Shown in pieces: positions 34,501 to 42,680 of a stretch of 64,000 nucleotides of DNA. Both the position numbers and the translations under genes were made by a program. How positions within the stretch are numbered: the first letter of the stretch is position 1; every line of letters starts with the position of its first letter. The stretch is from Nonomuraea sediminis. Lineage in GTDB: Bacteria; Actinomycetota; Actinomycetes; Streptosporangiales; Streptosporangiaceae. The stretch spans positions 558,001 to 622,000 of the forward strand of contig NZ_JAHDTI010000002.1 of the NCBI RefSeq assembly GCF_018531495.1. Reading direction: 5' to 3'. The notes below the pieces were generated by a model. It did no database searches. It saw nothing but the letters and a program-made list of their open reading frames with translations, and was not told where the DNA came from.

Positions 34501-35371
34501 CACGATGGAGCCGGAAGCAGCGAAGGCGATGATCGAGCGGGATCCACGCAACAAGGACGTGCTGGCCCTCTACCTCAACGGCCAGGACCTCAACTCACGG
34601 CCGGACAGCTCTGGCAGCCGGTGGGTGATCAACTTTCACGACTGGGACCTCGACCGAGCCAAGACCTACGCTGAACCCTTCGAGCAAGTGGTCCGCCTCG
34701 TAAAGCCCGAGCGTGACAGGAACAACCGTGCCGTTCGCCGGGAGCGATGGTGGCAGTACGCGGAGCGCGCTCCGAAGCTGGTGGAGGCCATTGCGGGGCT
34801 GGAGCGGGTCATTGCGCTCACGAGGGTGAGCAAGGTCGTGATGCCGGTGATGGTGCCCACCGGCCAGGTGATCAGCGAGGCCGTCGTCGTATTCGCCACC
34901 GATGACACCGCGATGCTGACGCTCTTGTCGAGCGCACCCCACTACTGGTGGGTCCGAGCTCGAGCATCGTCGATGAAGGCCGACCTCCGCTACACCCCCT
35001 CCGACGTGTTCGAAACCCTCCCCCTCCCCCACCTCACCCCCGAGATGCGCACCCTCGGCCACCACCTCGACACCCACCGCCGAGAACTCATGCTCTCCCG
35101 CCAAGCCGGCCTGACCGCCACCTACAACCTCGTCAACAACCCCACCAACACCGACCCAGACATCGCACAACTCCGCCAGATCCACCGCGACATCGACATC
35201 GCCACCTGCCACGCCTACGGCTGGCACGACCTCATCGACAAACTCGACCACGGCCACCACCAAGTAGCCCGCGAAACCCGCTTCACCGTCGGCCCCGCCG
35301 TACAACGAGAACTCGTCGACAGGCTGCTGGGCCTGAACCTCGGACGGCGCGCCAAATCTGCCGTCGCATAG
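31571..35371 (+). CDS. drmMI: DISARM adenine methylase DrmMI, copy A
   Basis: 1266 residues. Eco57I/PglX-like N6-adenine methyltransferase: SAM motif I as DIAMGSGAFL, a block YGADINPMAVELAKLSLW, and motif IV as IIGNPPFLGG. In DISARM this methylase marks host DNA. Its N-terminus (LSMVEISGPWLSVPVLR) aligns with the second copy downstream, which supports the chosen ATG. Both key motifs are canonical here, unlike copy B. The last 164 or so codons come from a 493-base segment nearly the same as in copy B. After it, copy A stops early (LGLNLGRRAKSAVA) while copy B continues about 25 residues. A 149-base gap separates it from DrmD, so an extra promoter there is possible. Confidence 0.88.
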   Translation: MDHAGWLSMVEISGPWLSVPVLRQAWPALDSITKPDRDRLRAAHASWRGGQSTTVEWINYVLRDLLRWDDGLHMGGLEHLAVQLPLQGTMIKPTFALTIPGEEPKPDAIRLLGIITSENLSSQTGMLASTCRKLGVELGLVTDGRRWTLVWVPADRTATGTFDAANWPERAERDVVRAFFSLLNADRFFTVPESERLPALFHASGQSSEDITEALGVQVRQAVELLVTSVGRMTQEEDSLHHVPAHDIYRGAVTVMMRVVFVLYAEERGVLPADNDLYAASYSVGQLCADLERRALAGSEEELTHSTAAWHRLLALFTVVYNGTDHPRLKIHAYDGSLFNAEHHWLPKTVDDRTVLHMLRAIQYAEFGKGRNRERRKLSFRSLDVEQIGYVYEGLLSFDAQRSTEVAIGLIGKPGREKEVELTIIERIGPDPAALAERFKDSGIGTAGALARRLTPLDDAGNLEATRKLLAATEGDAEVAKRLLPYYGIIRRDLRGLPLVILPGTPYVTESQVRRATGSHYTPRDLAERIVKGALEPLIYRVGPLQTAELKEWIPKSSDEILSLRIADIAMGSGAFLVSAARYLGEALIAAWKREGRIDDAACTDAEDDPLQAAARREIIERCLYGADINPMAVELAKLSLWLVSVQSDRSFTFLDDRLVVGDSLLGLTSVEQLECLQLSEDVPALLSEAAGRRRGIVEIEVTGDPLKALARKRAVLRSVGEDMEHVRSAADLLVGALLAHATGEGRGKARGLTVAIQKASALTVSGNPERQNEQARQWLAADLPKDVLERLPLHWMLTFPEVFAREDAGFDAIIGNPPFLGGQKLTGEYGVGYREYLLHRVGRGDRGSADLAAYFVLRAHELLNSAGQTGLIATNTLAQGDTRQVGLDRLVAEGVTIRLAEKSKPWPTKSAVLEYCAVWTTRVAPGRKSLRIADGRVVRGITASLDPESGVSGTPRRLPSSGGIAFIGSYVLGLGFTMEPEAAKAMIERDPRNKDVLALYLNGQDLNSRPDSSGSRWVINFHDWDLDRAKTYAEPFEQVVRLVKPERDRNNRAVRRERWWQYAERAPKLVEAIAGLERVIALTRVSKVVMPVMVPTGQVISEAVVVFATDDTAMLTLLSSAPHYWWVRARASSMKADLRYTPSDVFETLPLPHLTPEMRTLGHHLDTHRRELMLSRQAGLTATYNLVNNPTNTDPDIAQLRQIHRDIDIATCHAYGWHDLIDKLDHGHHQVARETRFTVGPAVQRELVDRLLGLNLGRRAKSAVA
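34838..35330 (+). repeat. 493-base segment shared with the second DrmMI gene (copy A)
   Basis: Aligned base by base with 42078-42570, it differs at four positions only (34953, 35283, 35301, 35307). The genes are far less alike just upstream. It encodes the C-terminal tail of the methylase from about VMPVMVPTGQVIS to LVDRLL. Codons here end in C almost without exception, unlike the G/C mix of the rest of the gene. Confidence 0.95.
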
Positions 35372-35520
35372 CCCTGTGAACTCAGCGCACAATGATGTTT
35401 TTGGGTCTGGGCAGCATCACCCAATCTGCGGTACTTTCGGGTGCACAAGTCCATGCACGGTGCGTTCTTATGTGTAACTGTGCGCTATCGAAGCTGTTCA
35501 TGACCACAAAGGAGTGAGTG
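35372..35520 (+). promoter_or_regulatory. Gap between DrmMI copy A and DrmD, possible internal promoter
   Basis: 149 bases, the only real gap within the operon, and less GC-rich than its flanks (for example ATGATGTTTTTGGG near 35391). It ends with AAAGGAG at 35508-35514, the ribosome site of DrmD. A second promoter that drives the DISARM core without copy A is plausible but not shown. Confidence 0.35.
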
Positions 35521-38500
35521 GTGACGGCGACTACGTCGGAGATCCCCGAGATCGGCGCGCTCGTTTCCGTCCGCGGACAAAGCTGGGTCGTGAGCGATGT
35601 CGATGAGGGCGATGATGCCACGGTCGTGTCCCTGCAGAGCGTCGCCGATGGGCGTTACGATCACTCGCTGGAAGTCGTATGGGACATCGAGCCGGGCCGC
35701 CAGATCCTGCCCAGCGGCTCGCTCCCCGAGGTTTCTGCGGACGGATTCGACTCGCCCGAACGCCTCGCCGCGTTCCTTGACGCGATCCGCTGGTCAGCCG
35801 TCACCAGCGCGGACGTCAAGACCCTGCAGGCGCCCTTCCGTTCGGGCGTGGCCATCGAGGACTACCAACTCGAGCCGGTGGGTCGCGCGCTGGATGCGCC
35901 TCGGGTCAATCTGCTGCTCGCCGACGACGTCGGCCTCGGCAAGACCATCGAGGCAGGGCTCGTCGCCCAGGAGCTCCTTCTTCGCCACAGAGCGCGACGG
36001 ATCATGATCGTGTGCCCGGCAGGGCTCACGATCAAGTGGAAGGACGAGATGGCCGAGAAGTTCGGCCTCGACTTCACCATCGTCGACAGCGAGCGCTGCG
36101 CGCAGGTGCGGCGAACGTATGGCAGCGCCGCCAATCCCTTCCACGTCTACCCGCTGACCATCGTCAGCCTCCCCTGGCTGCGCGGGCAGAAGGCGCAGCG
36201 GCTCCTGGACGAGGTCCTGGATCCGGAGGGGATGGAGCGCCGCTTCGACTTGCTGATCCTGGATGAGGCCCATCACGTTGCGCCAGCCGCGCCGAAGCAG
36301 ATTTATGCCGTTGACTCCCAGCAGACCAAGCTGATCAGGCACCTGGCGCCTCACTTCACGCATCGGCTGTTCCTGTCGGCAACTCCGCACAACGGTTACC
36401 AAGCCAGCTTCACCGCGCTGTTGGAGATCCTGGACAACCAGCGGTTCGCTCGAGGAGTCGACCCCAACAAGGCGGCGGTCAAGGACACCGTCGTACGCCG
36501 CCTTAAGCGGCAGATCGTGTCCGCCGATGGCATCAAGCGCTTCCTGGACCGCGAGGCGCATGCCATCCCCGTCTACTATCCCCAGGATGAGCGGGAGATC
36601 CACGACCTCCTCAAACAGTTCGCTCGCGTCCGCCGTGGCAGGCTCAACAGGACGGGCAAGGGCAGAAGGGCCGCAGACCTCGTTACGCTGCTGCTGAAGA
36701 AACGGCTCTTCTCCAGCCCGAAGGCGTTCGAGCGAACGATCGACGTCTATCTTGCCGGTGTCAAGGGGACGCAGTCCAGCACGGTCGAGGACGAGAACGT
36801 TCCAGAGTGGATGGAGGACTTCTGGGAGGACACCGCCACGCTCGACGACCAGCCGCTGGCCGATGCCGAGGACGACGCGCTTGTCCTGGCTGGACCGCTG
36901 CAGGGCACCGCGGGCGAGGAGGAGATCAACCTGCTGCGCCACATGCGCGCATGGGCCCAGACCTACGACGCCGCTCCTGACACCAAGGCCCGTGAGCTGA
37001 TCAACTACCTCAAGGCCACGTGTCGGCCCGACAAGCACTGGACCAACGAGCGGGTCGTCGTCTTCACCGAGTACCGCGACACCCAGCGCTGGCTCGAGGA
37101 CCTGCTCCGCCAGGAGGGCTTGGGCGGCGAGCACCTGGCCATCCTGCACGGGGGCATCGATACCGCTGAGCGTGAGCAGCTACGGCAGGCCTTCCAGAAA
37201 GACCCGAGCGAACACGCGGTACGGATCCTGCTGGCGACTGATGCGGCCAGCGAAGGCATCGACCTGCAGAACCACTGCCACCGCCTGGTCAACTACGACA
37301 TCCCGTTCAACCCGAACAAGCTGGAACAGCGGATCGGCCGCATCGACCGGTACGGCCAGCAGCGCATCCCACAGATCTACCACTTCATCGGCACCGGCTG
37401 GGACCGCCAGGTCGACTCCTATGAGGCGGACCTGGAGTTCCTTTCCCGGGTCGCTAAGAAGGTGGGACAGATGGAGGAGGACCTCGGCGCGGTCAACGCG
37501 GTCCTCGCCACCGCTGTACAGAAGCGAATGCTGGGCGATATCCCCGACTATGACGTGGAGCGGGCGGGCGAAGCCGTACCCGATCACATCCCGGCCGACG
37601 CCGACGTCGGTGAGCAGGTCCGCAAGCTGCGTGCCAACCTCGACGACACGGTCAAGGAGCTGGGCATCACGCCCGACGCCGTGAAGCGGGTCGTCGACAC
37701 CGCCCTGGACCTGGCGGGCCAGCAGCCGCTCACCAACCACCTGGACGACAAGCACCTCACTGACGGCCTGTATGACGTGCAGCCACTTACCGGCTCGTGG
37801 GAGCGCGCCTCGGCCGGACTCATCGAGAAGCTCACCGTGAAGGATCGTGCTCCGCAGCAGCGCCCCATCACCTTCGACCCCGCCGCAACGCTAGATCCGG
37901 AGGGGCGGGTCCGCGACGACGTAGTTCTGACCCATCTCGGGCACCCACTGGTGGCCATGTCCACCAGGTTGCTTCGTGCGGCTGTGTCTGACGCCGGCGT
38001 AGGGTTGCACCGGGTTACCGCGGTGGTCAGCGATGATCCGGCGTTGGAGACCGTCCTGGCCGGGGCCTATTCCAGCTTCGTCCTTGCAGGTAGCGACGGC
38101 CTCCGCTTGCACGAGGAGGTTCTCTACGCCGGGGGCTGGGTGCCGGAGAGCGGCCGCTTCCGCAGGCTGGAGAACCTGACCACGCTGGGCGGCATCCTGG
38201 AACGCTCCCTAACCTCGGGCACTCCGGCCAGCGCCCCTGTACGGCGGCGCCTGGCGGACCTGTGGCCCAGGGTCAGCGGCCCGCTACTGGCCTCGATCGA
38301 TTGGCGCACAGAGCAGAAGCGCGAACAGCTCGACCGCAAGCTGGCCCAGCGGATGGAGGCCGAGCAGACCCGCGTCGTGGCCAATCTCCGGCAGTTCGAA
38401 GCCACGCTGCGTGTCAAGCTGGCCGAGGGCGACACCGAGGAGGACGCGCTGTTCAGTCGTGCCGAAGCCGCCCGGAGCACAGAAGAACTTGAGCAGTACC

Positions 38501-38658
38501 GCAAGGATCGCAGATCGTGGGAGGGCAGGTTGCGACAACTCGGCGAGGAACAGGACCGGGAGCTCGCGGCGATCGCCGAACGTTATCGCGATCCCAAGCC
38601 ACACCGGTTCCCCGTCGCGGTCGTGTTCGTCGTGCCCCGGCGGGAGGCTGTCCGATGA
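35521..38658 (+). CDS. drmD: DISARM SNF2-family helicase DrmD
   Basis: 1045 residues. Start at GTG 35521, six bases after AAAGGAG; GTG 35518 is in frame but too close to it. SNF2/RapA-like motor motifs: DDVGLGKTIEAG (I), LILDEAHHV (II), FLSATPHNG (III), LATDAASEGIDLQ (V) and QRIGRIDRYGQ (VI). DrmD is the marker gene of class 1 DISARM. The C-terminal region (residues about 880-1000) is rich in charged helices and probably coiled coil. The stop overlaps the start of DrmMI copy B (ATGA). Confidence 0.92.
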   Translation: MTATTSEIPEIGALVSVRGQSWVVSDVDEGDDATVVSLQSVADGRYDHSLEVVWDIEPGRQILPSGSLPEVSADGFDSPERLAAFLDAIRWSAVTSADVKTLQAPFRSGVAIEDYQLEPVGRALDAPRVNLLLADDVGLGKTIEAGLVAQELLLRHRARRIMIVCPAGLTIKWKDEMAEKFGLDFTIVDSERCAQVRRTYGSAANPFHVYPLTIVSLPWLRGQKAQRLLDEVLDPEGMERRFDLLILDEAHHVAPAAPKQIYAVDSQQTKLIRHLAPHFTHRLFLSATPHNGYQASFTALLEILDNQRFARGVDPNKAAVKDTVVRRLKRQIVSADGIKRFLDREAHAIPVYYPQDEREIHDLLKQFARVRRGRLNRTGKGRRAADLVTLLLKKRLFSSPKAFERTIDVYLAGVKGTQSSTVEDENVPEWMEDFWEDTATLDDQPLADAEDDALVLAGPLQGTAGEEEINLLRHMRAWAQTYDAAPDTKARELINYLKATCRPDKHWTNERVVVFTEYRDTQRWLEDLLRQEGLGGEHLAILHGGIDTAEREQLRQAFQKDPSEHAVRILLATDAASEGIDLQNHCHRLVNYDIPFNPNKLEQRIGRIDRYGQQRIPQIYHFIGTGWDRQVDSYEADLEFLSRVAKKVGQMEEDLGAVNAVLATAVQKRMLGDIPDYDVERAGEAVPDHIPADADVGEQVRKLRANLDDTVKELGITPDAVKRVVDTALDLAGQQPLTNHLDDKHLTDGLYDVQPLTGSWERASAGLIEKLTVKDRAPQQRPITFDPAATLDPEGRVRDDVVLTHLGHPLVAMSTRLLRAAVSDAGVGLHRVTAVVSDDPALETVLAGAYSSFVLAGSDGLRLHEEVLYAGGWVPESGRFRRLENLTTLGGILERSLTSGTPASAPVRRRLADLWPRVSGPLLASIDWRTEQKREQLDRKLAQRMEAEQTRVVANLRQFEATLRVKLAEGDTEEDALFSRAEAARSTEELEQYRKDRRSWEGRLRQLGEEQDRELAAIAERYRDPKPHRFPVAVVFVVPRREAVR

Positions 38659-41600
38659 GCGAGTTCAACCATGGCGATTGGCTCGGCCTGGTGGAGGTGT
38701 CGGGTCCTTTCCTCAGCCTGCCGGTGCTGCGGCGCACCTGGCCCGCACTGGACTCGGTTAGCAAAGCCGACAGGGACAGGCTCCGCGTGGAGCACGCACT
38801 CTGGCAGAGCGACGACGGCACCCGTGACGCCTGGGTCCGTTACGTCCTGCGTGATCTGCTCCGTTGGGGCGAGACGGCACACTTCGATGATCTGGATCAC
38901 CTGGCAATCGATGTGCCCGAGCATGACACAGTCATCACGCCGACGTTCGCGCTCGCCGTACCCGGATCGGAACCAAAGCCTGACGCGATTCGCCTTTTGG
39001 GGCTGACAACCACCGGACGTCCCTCAGCTCGGGTGCCGGGCTCGGCATGGGCGGCCAGCTCCGCGGACCGACTCGCGCATGCCTGCCGGCACCATGGCGT
39101 CGAGCTGGGCCTGGTCACCGACGGCCGCTGGTGGACGCTGGTGTGGGCACCCCGCGGCGGCGTCACCACAATGGCCACGTTCGACGCCATCGGCTGGACC
39201 GACCGCTCCGACCGTGACGTTCTGCGCGCGTTCATCTCGCTGTTGAACGCCGACCGCTTCTTCGTCGTCCCCGAGGGTGAACGACTGCCGGCACTACTGC
39301 ATGCCAGCGAGGACAGCCAAGAAGACATCACCGACGCGCTCGGTGTCCAGGTACGAGAGGCCGTAGAACTGCTCGTGGCTGCCATGGGCCGGGCCGGCTC
39401 GGAAGCCGGGGCCCATGAGATCTACCGCGGTGCCGTCGCGGTCATGATGCGGGTGGTCTTCCTGCTCTTCGCAGAGGAGCGTGGGCTGCTCCCCTCCGAC
39501 AACGAGCTGTACGCCAGGGCCTACTCGGCCGGTCGACTCTGCGCCGAACTGGAGCAACGGGCCCTAGAGGGCAGCGAGAACGAGCTGGAATACAGCACCG
39601 ACGCGTGGCACCGGCTCCTCGGTCTGTTCAATGCCGTCTACCAGGGCGTGCGCCACCCCCGCCTGACCATGCACCCGCACGACGGCTCGCTCTTCGACCC
39701 CGACGAGCACGCGTCCCTGCCGTTGACCATCGATGACCGCACAGTCCTGCACATGCTCCGCGCGGTGCAGTACGTGCATGTCGGCACGGGCAAGAACCGC
39801 GAGCGACGCAGGCTCAGCTTCCGCACCCTCGACGTGGAGCAGATCGGCTACGTCTACGAGGGTCTGCTGTCGTTCGATGGCTACCGGGCCGTGGACGTCG
39901 TCATCGGCCTGACTGGCAAGGTGGGCAAGGAGGAAGAGGTCGAGCTCTCCGAGTTGGAGCGCATCGGCCCTGACCCCGCCGCGCTGGCCGAACGATTCAA
40001 GGAATCGGGCATCGGTACAGCGAGCAGCCTTACACGACGGCTCGCCCCGCTGGACGAGACCGGCAAGCTGAAGGCTACCCGCAAGCTCCTTGGCGCGACT
40101 GGCGGCGATGCCGACCTGGCCAAGCGGCTTCTGCCGTACTACGGGATCGTCCGTGAGGACCTGCGCGGCATGCCGTTGGTGATCCTGCCCGGGGCGCTGT
40201 ACGTCACCGAGTCACCACTGCGCAAGAACACCGGCACCCACTACACGCCGCGCTTCCTGGCTGAAGAGGTCGTGCATGGCGCGCTGGAGCCGCTGCTGTA
40301 CCACGTAGGGCCGCTGCAGACGGCCGACAGAACCCAGTGGACGCCCAAGTCTTCGGCCGAGATCCTCTCGCTGAAGGTGGCCGACATTGCCATGGGTTCG
40401 GCCGCGTTCCTGGTAGCCGCCGCGCGGTATCTGGGTGACGCACTGGTGGAGGCATGGGCGCGCGAGGGACACACCGCCGCCGTCTCCTACAAGGAGACCT
40501 TCGAAGGCCGTACGGCTGACGCCGATGTGGATGCGGTGGTGGTCGAGGCGCGGCGGCAGGTCATTGAGCACTGTCTTTATGGCGCGGACATTAACCCCAT
40601 GGCCGTGGAGATGGCCAAGCTGTCGCTGTGGCTGGTGTCCATGGATCCGGACAAGCCGTTCACGTTCGTCGACGACCGGGTCGTGGTGGGCGACTCGCTG
40701 CTCGGGGTCACATCGGTGGAGCAACTGGAGTACATGCACTTGGATCCGCGGCGCGGTCGGAAGCTGTATAAGGACACGGCGGTCGACTTCACCGAGGACA
40801 TCCGCGGGCTGCTCGGCCGGGCCGCCGAAGAGCGGCGCGGGTTGACGGAGATCCCGCTGGGCGACAACCCCCAGGCCGCACTGGACGAGAAGCACAAGAT
40901 TTTGGCGAAGGTGGAGACACAGACCGCCGAGGCCCGCTTCATTGCTGACCTCCTTGTGGGGGCGTCACTGACGCACGCTGCCGAACAGGGCCGCCTCCGC
41001 CCTGACCACCCGGTTCCCGATGGGCTCGACCAGGGGAAGGCTCGCGGGTTCGACGCCGCGTCGCTGCAAGCGTCGGCTCTGGCGAGTTCGGTGCAGCAGG
41101 CGGGGGATGTCCAGGAGCGAGCTGAGGAGCAACGGCGGGAGTGGCTGAACACCGACCTGGTGTCGGGCAGCTTCGATCGCAAGCCGATTCACTGGCCGTT
41201 GATCTTTCCCGAGGTCTTCGAGTCGGGTAGGGACGGCTTCGACGCCGTCATCGGCAACCCACCGTTCCTAGGTGGGCAAAAGCTCACCGGGGCTATGGGC
41301 GTCGCCTACCGAGAGACCCTGGTAGGCGCAGTGGGACGTGGTGCTCGTGGGAGCGCGGACCTGGTTGCCTACTTCGCCCTTCGGGCGCATGGCCTGCTGC
41401 AGTCGACGGGCCAGACCGGGCTGATCGCCACCAACACCCTGGCGCAGGGAGACACGCGGGAGGTGGGTCTGGATCAGCTCGTCGCGGAGGGGACGACGAT
41501 CCGGCAAGCGGTGAAGTCCAGGCCGTGGCCGTCGAAGAGCGCGGTGCTGGAGTACTGCGCGGTGTGGACGAGCCAGGTCGCATTGGGAGATCGAGCCGAG

Positions 41601-42680
41601 AGGATTGCCGATGGTGCGGTGGTGCTGAAGATCGCGCCATCCTTGGATCCGGAGTCACGCGTGTCGGGCAATCCGCATCGACTGTCAGCAAGTCAAGGCA
41701 TCGCCTTTAAAGGCACGGAAGTCACTGCCATCGATGGATTTACCATGGCTCCAGCTCAAGCGAAAGCCCTGATCTCGGCCGACCCACGCAACGCTGACGT
41801 GCTCTTTCCCTTCATTAACGGCGAAGACCTGAATGCACGGCCCGACTGCTCCGGGCGCCGGTGGATCATCAACTTCTTCGATTGGACGGAAGAGAAAGCG
41901 GCGACCTACTCCGAACCATTTGCTCATGTCGAACGCACCGTAAAGCCTGTGCTAGCGAAGAACAACAACCCGCAACTACGTCGCTACTGGTGGCGCTACA
42001 AACGCCCAGCACCAGCGATGCTGTCAGCCATTGCGGGGTTGGAGCGGGTCATCGCGATCACGAGGCACACCAAGACTGTGATGCCGGTGATGGTGCCCAC
42101 CGGCCAGGTGATCAGCGAGGCCGTCGTCGTATTCGCCACCGATGACACCGCGATGCTGACGCTCTTGTCGAGCGCACCCCACTACTGGTGGGCCCGAGCT
42201 CGAGCATCGTCGATGAAGGCCGACCTCCGCTACACCCCCTCCGACGTGTTCGAAACCCTCCCCCTCCCCCACCTCACCCCCGAGATGCGCACCCTCGGCC
42301 ACCACCTCGACACCCACCGCCGAGAACTCATGCTCTCCCGCCAAGCCGGCCTGACCGCCACCTACAACCTCGTCAACAACCCCACCAACACCGACCCAGA
42401 CATCGCACAACTCCGCCAGATCCACCGCGACATCGACATCGCCACCTGCCACGCCTACGGCTGGCACGACCTCATCGACAAACTCGACCACGGCCACCAC
42501 CAAGTAGCCCGCGAAACCCGCTACACCGTCGGCCCCGCCGCACAACAAGAACTCGTCGACAGGCTGCTGGAGCTCAACCACGCCCGCTATGCGGAGGAGG
42601 TCGGCAAGGGGCTGCACGCCAAAAGGACCGGGCGTCAGAAGGCACGCGCCATGCCCGACGAGCAAGGGACCCTGCTGTGA
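38655..42680 (+). CDS. drmMI: DISARM adenine methylase DrmMI, copy B
   Basis: 1341 residues, start overlapping the DrmD stop. Same architecture as copy A and alignable over the whole length; this is the copy in the usual class 1 position between drmD and drmA. Motif IV is canonical (VIGNPPFLGG). Motif I reads DIAMGSAAFL, with Ala for the second Gly of GSG, which may weaken SAM binding. Compared with copy A it has an insert after the SAM region (AVSYKETFEGRTADADVDAV) and a basic C-terminal extension. The tail 42078-42570 is the segment shared with copy A. It ends in a GTGA overlap with drmA. Confidence 0.9.
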   Translation: MSEFNHGDWLGLVEVSGPFLSLPVLRRTWPALDSVSKADRDRLRVEHALWQSDDGTRDAWVRYVLRDLLRWGETAHFDDLDHLAIDVPEHDTVITPTFALAVPGSEPKPDAIRLLGLTTTGRPSARVPGSAWAASSADRLAHACRHHGVELGLVTDGRWWTLVWAPRGGVTTMATFDAIGWTDRSDRDVLRAFISLLNADRFFVVPEGERLPALLHASEDSQEDITDALGVQVREAVELLVAAMGRAGSEAGAHEIYRGAVAVMMRVVFLLFAEERGLLPSDNELYARAYSAGRLCAELEQRALEGSENELEYSTDAWHRLLGLFNAVYQGVRHPRLTMHPHDGSLFDPDEHASLPLTIDDRTVLHMLRAVQYVHVGTGKNRERRRLSFRTLDVEQIGYVYEGLLSFDGYRAVDVVIGLTGKVGKEEEVELSELERIGPDPAALAERFKESGIGTASSLTRRLAPLDETGKLKATRKLLGATGGDADLAKRLLPYYGIVREDLRGMPLVILPGALYVTESPLRKNTGTHYTPRFLAEEVVHGALEPLLYHVGPLQTADRTQWTPKSSAEILSLKVADIAMGSAAFLVAAARYLGDALVEAWAREGHTAAVSYKETFEGRTADADVDAVVVEARRQVIEHCLYGADINPMAVEMAKLSLWLVSMDPDKPFTFVDDRVVVGDSLLGVTSVEQLEYMHLDPRRGRKLYKDTAVDFTEDIRGLLGRAAEERRGLTEIPLGDNPQAALDEKHKILAKVETQTAEARFIADLLVGASLTHAAEQGRLRPDHPVPDGLDQGKARGFDAASLQASALASSVQQAGDVQERAEEQRREWLNTDLVSGSFDRKPIHWPLIFPEVFESGRDGFDAVIGNPPFLGGQKLTGAMGVAYRETLVGAVGRGARGSADLVAYFALRAHGLLQSTGQTGLIATNTLAQGDTREVGLDQLVAEGTTIRQAVKSRPWPSKSAVLEYCAVWTSQVALGDRAERIADGAVVLKIAPSLDPESRVSGNPHRLSASQGIAFKGTEVTAIDGFTMAPAQAKALISADPRNADVLFPFINGEDLNARPDCSGRRWIINFFDWTEEKAATYSEPFAHVERTVKPVLAKNNNPQLRRYWWRYKRPAPAMLSAIAGLERVIAITRHTKTVMPVMVPTGQVISEAVVVFATDDTAMLTLLSSAPHYWWARARASSMKADLRYTPSDVFETLPLPHLTPEMRTLGHHLDTHRRELMLSRQAGLTATYNLVNNPTNTDPDIAQLRQIHRDIDIATCHAYGWHDLIDKLDHGHHQVARETRYTVGPAAQQELVDRLLELNHARYAEEVGKGLHAKRTGRQKARAMPDEQGTLL
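42078..42570 (+). repeat. 493-base segment shared with the first DrmMI gene (copy B)
   Basis: Partner of 34838-35330 at a distance of 7240 bases, 489 of 493 positions the same. Same orientation, so homologous recombination between the two would delete drmD and one methylase. Confidence 0.95.

Noticed and set aside
42188..42676. Upstream extension of the DrmA frame
   Set aside because: His/Pro/Arg-rich and overlaps the methylase C-terminus; GTG 42677 gives the natural start with a 4-base overlap.
31571..42680. Calling the two large methylases PglX or BREX components
   Set aside because: They are PglX-like, but pglZ, pglY/brxC and the other partners are missing, while drmD, drmA, drmB and drmC are all present.
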